In this document: in pieces, positions 40,468 to 45,138 of the stretch
Layout: the number at the start of each line of letters is the position of its first letter
How positions within the stretch are numbered: the first letter of the stretch is position 1
Assembly: GCA_002792635.1 (NCBI GenBank)
Contig: PFOR01000007.1
Coordinates: forward strand, 1-45,138
Direction of reading: 5' to 3'
DNA: 45,138 bases
Source of the DNA: Candidatus Pacearchaeota archaeon CG_4_10_14_0_2_um_filter_35_33
Lineage (GTDB): Archaea; Nanobdellota; Nanobdellia; Pacearchaeales; GW2011-AR1
Program-made: the position numbers and the translations under genes
Notes under the pieces: model-generated
What the model was told of the DNA's origin: nothing
Databases searched by the model: none
The model's input: only the letters and a program-made list of their open reading frames with translations

Positions 40468-42327
40468 ATGGCCGTAAAGGGAATAATAGGGATAGATATT
40501 GGCTCTGAATACTTACACGTATCTGGCTTGGATAATGACGGAAATCTAGTTTATAGTCCAAATTCAAGAATGCATTTTGGCAGACCAGAAGAAGCGATGT
40601 CAGGCCTTCTAAGAAAAATGGTTTCTGATGGAGTTGATGAAAAAGATTACAGATTTTCATTCACAGGAAGTGGTGGGCAAATATTTGCCTCTTCTCTAGA
40701 TGTTCCTTTTTTCCATGATACCGTAACCATTCCCACAGGAGCACGCTTTCTAAATTCCAAAACTAAATATATTTTACACATAGGTTCAAGAGACCCTTAC
40801 TTTTTTGAAATAGGGGGCCTGGGACATGTAGGAAAATTATTGACAGTTGTCTATGATAATGGAACTGGAACAAAATGTGGAGGGGGCTCTGGAACACTGA
40901 TTAGCAAAACCGTAAGAAGGTATTTAGAAAAGCAAATCCCTCCCGGTTTGGATTCACAAGAAAGAATGCAAGCAATGTACGAATTAGCACAACAAACAGC
41001 CTTCAAATTTAAAAAACAACTTAACATAGGTGGAAGATGTGGTGTCGTAATACAATCAGATATGGTTCATCAACAAAATGAAGGGGAATCTGTTCCAAAC
41101 ATTTTAAACGGGATGTTTAGAAGAATTGCAGAAAACTACGTAACTGATGTAATAAGAACAAGACAGCTAGAACAAGGCCAGACAATGGCAACTGGAGGTG
41201 TATTTGGCAATCCCCTTATACTAAAATATTTAGAAGAATCAACAGGCCTAACTATTGTAAGAGATCCTAATTATCAAAAAGTTGGGGCAATCGGAGCAGC
41301 CCTAAAAGCCGGGGAAATTAATTCACCGGCAGGATTAAAAAAAACTCGATTAACAATAGCAGCGGATGCTGAAAGAAGCAAAATAAGATTCGCTCAACCA
41401 TTATCAGAAGGTCTAGATAAGATAAATTTTTTCGAAGAATCAGAAAAATATGAAAAACATGGAGACCTAAAAATTTATCCAGAAAATCTCAACGATAAAA
41501 CAGAAGTTGTCATGGGTGTTGATGGTGGCTCAACAACAACAAAAATAGTAATTGCGAGAAGAGACTTAGAAACCATAGCCGAATCGATAAAACTTACTAA
41601 TGGGAGACCTCTTGAAACAATCCAAGAAATGTTTAGAGAAGTTCAACAAACAATAGGACAAAGAATAGAAATACAAGGTGTTTGTTATACAGGTTCATCC
41701 GGAGGATTTTATCACCAATTATTTACAAATCCTGGAGAACCTCAGACAGACACAAGAAAAGATGAAATAACATGCCATGCATTAGGTGTAAGTCAATTCA
41801 ATCCAAATGTGGATACGATATTTGAATTAGGAGGACAAGATGCCAAATTCACAAGATTCAATCCGGATGGAACTGTAAAAAGTTCAAAAATGAATTTAAG
41901 TTGTATGGCTGGAACAGGACAAACAATGGAAAACATGATGAAAATGGTTGGATTAGATTATCAAACATTCGAACAAGCAGCTCTAGCATCCAAAAGGACT
42001 CCAATAGTAGATGACACCTGCGGAATTTTCACTGAAGCTGGAATATCCAGACTAATATCTTTGGGATTTCCTAAAGAAGAGATTGCGGCTGCAATATCTT
42101 TTGGTTTTATCGGAGGATATGCAAATAAATTCGTTGGGAATGAACCAGTTGGAAAAGTCATATCCGCCCAAGGAGGTCCTTTCAACAACAAAGCAAATCT
42201 TGCATCCTTAGCCATTCATTCCGGAAAAACAATTAACGCATTCCCACATAGACAATTATTTGGGGCATATGGCGCCGCAATAGCTGCAAATCAACATCTT
42301 GAGAAGTTAGAAAATGGGGAGCTTTAA
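40468..42327 (+). CDS. Acyl-CoA dehydratase activase-type ATPase, two BadF/HgdC domains
   Basis: A 619-residue protein with two tandem ASKHA ATPase domains: GIDIGSEYLHV near residue 8 and GVDGGSTTTKIVIAR near 351. Each carries a pair of Cys placed like the iron-sulfur ligands of HgdC (C137 and C191; C479 and C518), so one chain could make the pseudo-dimer that holds one [4Fe-4S] cluster. These activases inject low-potential electrons at the cost of ATP. TATA GTTTAAAT is about 25 bases upstream. It overlaps its partner gene by 14 bases. Confidence 0.9.
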   Translation: MAVKGIIGIDIGSEYLHVSGLDNDGNLVYSPNSRMHFGRPEEAMSGLLRKMVSDGVDEKDYRFSFTGSGGQIFASSLDVPFFHDTVTIPTGARFLNSKTKYILHIGSRDPYFFEIGGLGHVGKLLTVVYDNGTGTKCGGGSGTLISKTVRRYLEKQIPPGLDSQERMQAMYELAQQTAFKFKKQLNIGGRCGVVIQSDMVHQQNEGESVPNILNGMFRRIAENYVTDVIRTRQLEQGQTMATGGVFGNPLILKYLEESTGLTIVRDPNYQKVGAIGAALKAGEINSPAGLKKTRLTIAADAERSKIRFAQPLSEGLDKINFFEESEKYEKHGDLKIYPENLNDKTEVVMGVDGGSTTTKIVIARRDLETIAESIKLTNGRPLETIQEMFREVQQTIGQRIEIQGVCYTGSSGGFYHQLFTNPGEPQTDTRKDEITCHALGVSQFNPNVDTIFELGGQDAKFTRFNPDGTVKSSKMNLSCMAGTGQTMENMMKMVGLDYQTFEQAALASKRTPIVDDTCGIFTEAGISRLISLGFPKEEIAAAISFGFIGGYANKFVGNEPVGKVISAQGGPFNNKANLASLAIHSGKTINAFPHRQLFGAYGAAIAANQHLEKLENGEL

Positions 42328-44875
42328 AGGTCTTGAAGTAGCAGATAGCCAATTTGAAAGGAGAACTTCAAATTGTAGTGAAGAAGTTTGTAACAGTTGT
42401 GGAGCAAGAGATTGTCTATTAAATGTTTTTCAATTGGGAGAAGATACCGTCTTGGTTGGAGGGTTATGCCCAAAAGGAAATACTGCTGGAAAAACAGATA
42501 AAGCTCCAAACTACGTAACAGCGTACAAAAACATACTAAATAGAAAATTAGGAGAAATAACAGTTCCTCTAAATGAGCAATCTGGAGAAAAAGTTCTAAT
42601 TCCAAGAAGCCTAACATTTCTTAATGAAACAGGAGTTTTCCAAACAGCCCTATACCACCATTTAGGATTTGATGTTTCCGTGTCGCCCGAATCAGACGAC
42701 GAAATAGCAGACTTGGGAAGGAAACACGCACACCCAGAATCGTGCTTCCCTGTAATCTTAGCTCATGGTCATGCTGCACACCTAGCCAGACATTTAAATG
42801 GAAAAGACAAAATACTATTGGCAAACAGCATAGGTTCGTTTGAACCCCCTAATAACAGAATGAAATTCTGCCCATATGTTGCAGGGATAGGACACTTAAT
42901 CAGAGGAAGTCTCGGATTGGATGAAAATACAACATTACTACCAGACCTAAAATACAACGACCCTGCATATCCTATGGATGAATCTATCGGTAAGGACTTA
43001 AGAAGAGTTTTTGGAAAAAGATTCAAAAAAAGACAGATAAAAGAAGCAGTAGGAAGAGCGAATGAAATGCAACAAGGGTTTCTGGAAGATGTAAGGCAAA
43101 AAGGAGAAAGGATTTTAGAAACTCTCATATCAAATGAGGAAGACATATTCTTAGGAGTCGGAAGGGGATATACTCTATTAGATCCAAAAGCAAGTTCAAG
43201 AGTAGACGAACTGTTCGCAAATTCAGGATTACATTTTATGCCAATGTTCTTCCTAGAACCTGATAAAACAGATTTAACTGACATCGCAAGAAACATGTAT
43301 TGGCTCCAAGGAACTAGTATGATTAGAGCAAACCTAAAAGCAGTTCAACAGCCAGGAATGTATGTAGTCAGAGCAACTAACTTCAACTGCGGACCAGATT
43401 CATTAATATTAATGCACGAACAACAGTTAGCAGAAAAAACGAATAATCCAAGGCTACAATTAGAAACAGATGGACATAACAGTAATGCCCAGTTTGGAAC
43501 AAGAATATCTGCATTTAATGAAGTAATAAAGCAAAGAAAATCTGAAATTAAAATACCATTAGAACAAATCAAGTCAAGATTGCCTAAACTAAATGGCCTG
43601 AAAGATAGAAAATTAGGGATTCCTTATATGGGTCCTTCATCAAGTGTAGTGGCTGCAACACTTCGTTCGGCCGATTTTGACGCCGAAGTAATGCCTACTC
43701 GCACGGAATTATCACAAGAATTTGCGGAAACATATGTAACGACTAACACTTGTAAACCTTTTGCATTCCAAGTCGGAGATCATCTGGCTTGGCTAACTAA
43801 TTTAAGGGAATCCCAGGATCCCAATGAAACAGCAGCAGTATTATTGCCAAGAGCTAAAGGGCCATGCAGATTTGGGCAATATTCTGTTATACTAAGAAAC
43901 ATTTTAGACAGAGAAGGATTTGATAAAGTTCCTATATTCGACCCGGGAAGCGAAGCAGACTATCAGGTTGACACATTAGATGATAACGCATTAAAACAAA
44001 GAGCTGCAACAGTATACAAGGGTGTCTTCTCATCAGATGTGTTACACAGTGCATTATTGAGAACAAGACCTTACGAGACAACGCCTGGAAGAGCAGAAGA
44101 AGTCTATGGGGAAGCCCAACAAGGACTTATTTCATTAATAGAAACAAATCCTTCATTAAAACAAGTTAAAAAATTCTTAGAACAAAAAGCACAAGACTTC
44201 GCAGGAATAGAAAGAATCGATGAAAGATTCCCTAGAGTTTTAATGATGGGAGAGATATTTGTAAGATGTCACGAAGCAGCAAACCAAGATTCCGTCAAGA
44301 TGCTCGAACAACATGGATTAGAAGTCATACTAGATCCTACATCAGCATGGTTTGATTATGTCAATGAAAACTCGGTTAAAAGATTTAAAAACGAAGGACA
44401 ATGGAAGAATTTCGCAACGTCGGCAATAAAAAGAGTTTATATGAAAGCCGTAGCTAAAACATTATACAAACCATTTTCTGAAATCCTGGCAGGAAGAGAA
44501 TTCCACAACCCCTTTAGCCACATACGTCAATTAGAAAGAGATGTGATATTCACACCAGAATTAGAAGGAGAATCTCCAGTTAGTATAGGTACTGTATACG
44601 CATTCATAAATGGAGAACTAGATGTTGACGGAATTTATCACGTTGGCCCATTAGGATGCATGCAAGAAACGGTAGCCACATCCAGAACACAGCCACTATT
44701 AAGAGATGCTAGAGGAAATGCGTATGACAAAGAAATATTCCCTGTTATGGACGCTGTATTCGGTGAATCCGAGCAACCAAATTTAGATTCTCAAATCGCA
44801 CTATTCGCAGAAAACTGTAGAATTAGATCTACATATAAGAGTGACCCCGGTGGGATTCCTGAAGTGAACTCTTGA
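42314..44875 (+). CDS. DUF2229/HgdB-like partner of the activase
   Basis: An 853-residue protein. It has a Cys-rich N-terminus (C21, C26, C29, C34), a DUF2229-type N-terminal region (PRSLTFLNETGVFQTALYHH), and HgdB-like domains with conserved Cys (HPESCFPV, TNTCKPF, LPRAKGPCRFGQY). Such proteins are often fused to the activase in bacteria; here the two are separate overlapping genes. Related enzymes use ATP-driven electrons to reduce difficult substrates through iron-sulfur clusters, in some cases double-cubane clusters. The substrate is unknown. The last codons (DPGGIPEVNS) run into tRNA-like sequence. Confidence 0.85.
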   Translation: MGSFKGLEVADSQFERRTSNCSEEVCNSCGARDCLLNVFQLGEDTVLVGGLCPKGNTAGKTDKAPNYVTAYKNILNRKLGEITVPLNEQSGEKVLIPRSLTFLNETGVFQTALYHHLGFDVSVSPESDDEIADLGRKHAHPESCFPVILAHGHAAHLARHLNGKDKILLANSIGSFEPPNNRMKFCPYVAGIGHLIRGSLGLDENTTLLPDLKYNDPAYPMDESIGKDLRRVFGKRFKKRQIKEAVGRANEMQQGFLEDVRQKGERILETLISNEEDIFLGVGRGYTLLDPKASSRVDELFANSGLHFMPMFFLEPDKTDLTDIARNMYWLQGTSMIRANLKAVQQPGMYVVRATNFNCGPDSLILMHEQQLAEKTNNPRLQLETDGHNSNAQFGTRISAFNEVIKQRKSEIKIPLEQIKSRLPKLNGLKDRKLGIPYMGPSSSVVAATLRSADFDAEVMPTRTELSQEFAETYVTTNTCKPFAFQVGDHLAWLTNLRESQDPNETAAVLLPRAKGPCRFGQYSVILRNILDREGFDKVPIFDPGSEADYQVDTLDDNALKQRAATVYKGVFSSDVLHSALLRTRPYETTPGRAEEVYGEAQQGLISLIETNPSLKQVKKFLEQKAQDFAGIERIDERFPRVLMMGEIFVRCHEAANQDSVKMLEQHGLEVILDPTSAWFDYVNENSVKRFKNEGQWKNFATSAIKRVYMKAVAKTLYKPFSEILAGREFHNPFSHIRQLERDVIFTPELEGESPVSIGTVYAFINGELDVDGIYHVGPLGCMQETVATSRTQPLLRDARGNAYDKEIFPVMDAVFGESEQPNLDSQIALFAENCRIRSTYKSDPGGIPEVNS
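44842..44858 (-). repeat. Second copy of a tRNA-Lys 3' end
   Basis: The minus strand reads AATCCCACCGGGGTCA, repeating the 3' end of tRNA-Lys (AATCCCACCGGGGCCA at 44924-44939) with one change, 82 bases away. It lies inside the last codons of the HgdB-like gene. Confidence 0.7.
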
Positions 44876-44923
44876 GCTTCAGGGACTAGGGAGCTTTGCT
44901 CCACAGGATGTTCAAATCCCAAA

Positions 44924-44998
44924 TGGCCCCGGTGGGATTTGAACCCATGACATCTGGATTAAGAATCCAGTGCTCTGACCAAACTGAACTACGGAGTC
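44924..44998 (-). tRNA. tRNA-Lys(CTT)
   Basis: 75 bases. D arm GTTC/GAGC with GG in the loop, anticodon stem CTGGA/TCCAG with loop TTCTTAA, anticodon CTT, T loop TTCAAAT. Acceptor GACTCCG against CGGGGCC leaves an A2-C71 mismatch and a G-T pair, and the T stem has an A-C end pair, so it is slightly damaged. The copy of its 3' end at 44842 would pair better. Confidence 0.8.
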
Positions 44999-45039
44999 AT
45001 TTCCAATTAAAATTTAATTGCTTTAAAAAACTTTAGAAA

Positions 45040-45138
45040 TTAACGATACTCTCTCCAAGTATGATCGCACTTTGTACACCTATAAAACTTTGTCTCCGAT
45101 TCATCCGCTGCTCGCGTCTGCATTGTCCAGAAATAAGC
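45040..45138 (-). CDS. Transcription factor S (TFS), C-terminal part
   Basis: The window ends inside this gene. The 32 visible residues are the TFIIS-type zinc ribbon: [15 protein letters not shown] with the acidic DE tip that reaches the polymerase active site, CTKC as the second Cys pair, and the ending WREYR. It rescues stalled archaeal RNA polymerase by stimulating transcript cleavage. The first Cys pair and the N-terminal domain lie beyond 45138. Confidence 0.85.
   Translation of the reverse strand, partial: AYFWTMQTRAADESETKFYRCTKCDHTWREYR

Noticed and set aside
44842-44998. tRNA-Lys with an 82-base intron
   Set aside because: Possible, but no clear bulge-helix-bulge was found by eye and the direct repeat fits duplication better. 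Kept only as a test.
1-45138. CRISPR array or Cas genes
   Set aside because: No regularly spaced direct repeats and no Cas-like ORF seen; the repeats found are dispersed and of different lengths.

Overview
The window looks like part of an AT-rich archaeal genome, probably a small-genome DPANN-type lineage (Woesearchaeota, Pacearchaeota or Nanoarchaeota-like). That placement is an inference from gene content. Archaeal markers are a CDC48 AAA ATPase, a TFS zinc ribbon, an archaeal CysRS and Dus, a TrmB regulator and a KaiC-like ATPase. Many genes have a TATA box 24-30 bases before an ATG with no leader, and the two tRNA genes lack an encoded CCA.

Region 1 (0-9.8 kb) is a redox and stress block. 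It opens with a chimeric ORF joining half a methionine aminopeptidase to a signal peptidase without its catalytic serine. Then come glutaredoxin, an NDH-2-like flavoprotein, DoxX, a FolE-SDR-PTPS pterin cassette, a nitroreductase, a helix-turn-helix regulator with a small zinc protein, two VTT (TVP38/DedA-like) membrane proteins and a MerA-like disulfide reductase. Six promoters here carry the same dyad (GTTAACnnnGTTYAC or close variants) exactly 6 bases upstream of the TATA box. This looks like one regulon, and the helix-turn-helix gene in the middle is a candidate regulator.

Region 2 (9.8-16.7 kb) is a surface-protein operon on the minus strand: a 1263-residue DUF2341 protein, a smaller relative with the same membrane and coiled-coil tail, and two small membrane proteins. 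It is divergent from a KaiC-like ATPase. Region 3 (16.7-17.7 kb) is GC-richer non-coding DNA and a broken IS200-type tnpA that itself carries a 90 bp palindromic insertion. Region 4 (17.7-20.3 kb) is Hsp20 followed by CDC48.

Region 5 (20.3-27.1 kb) is accessory: a DUF2683 gene with an unknown partner, a Fic AMP-transferase, TrmB and a TrmB pseudogene, several small membrane or zinc proteins, and 84 bp repeats that look like a promoter plus a small RNA. Region 6 (27.1-33.6 kb) has a secreted COG1361-like protein tail to tail with a MacB-type ABC exporter, an uncharacterised conserved gene with msrA, and small membrane proteins. Region 7 (33.6-35.7 kb) has tRNA-Ser(CGA), an MNT-HEPN pair in decay (frameshift plus a repeat element) and a DUF192 protein. 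Region 8 (35.7-40.1 kb) is mostly housekeeping: CysRS, Dus and a PC4-like protein sharing one TATA box with Dus. Region 9 (40.4-45.1 kb) holds a two-domain acyl-CoA dehydratase activase with its DUF2229/HgdB-like partner, tRNA-Lys(CTT) with a duplicated 3' end, and the end of TFS.

A family of short two-hairpin repeats (copies near 1.3, 2.8, 5.9 and 34.8 kb) is scattered through the window. Two copies coincide with broken genes. No CRISPR array, rRNA or replication origin was recognised.
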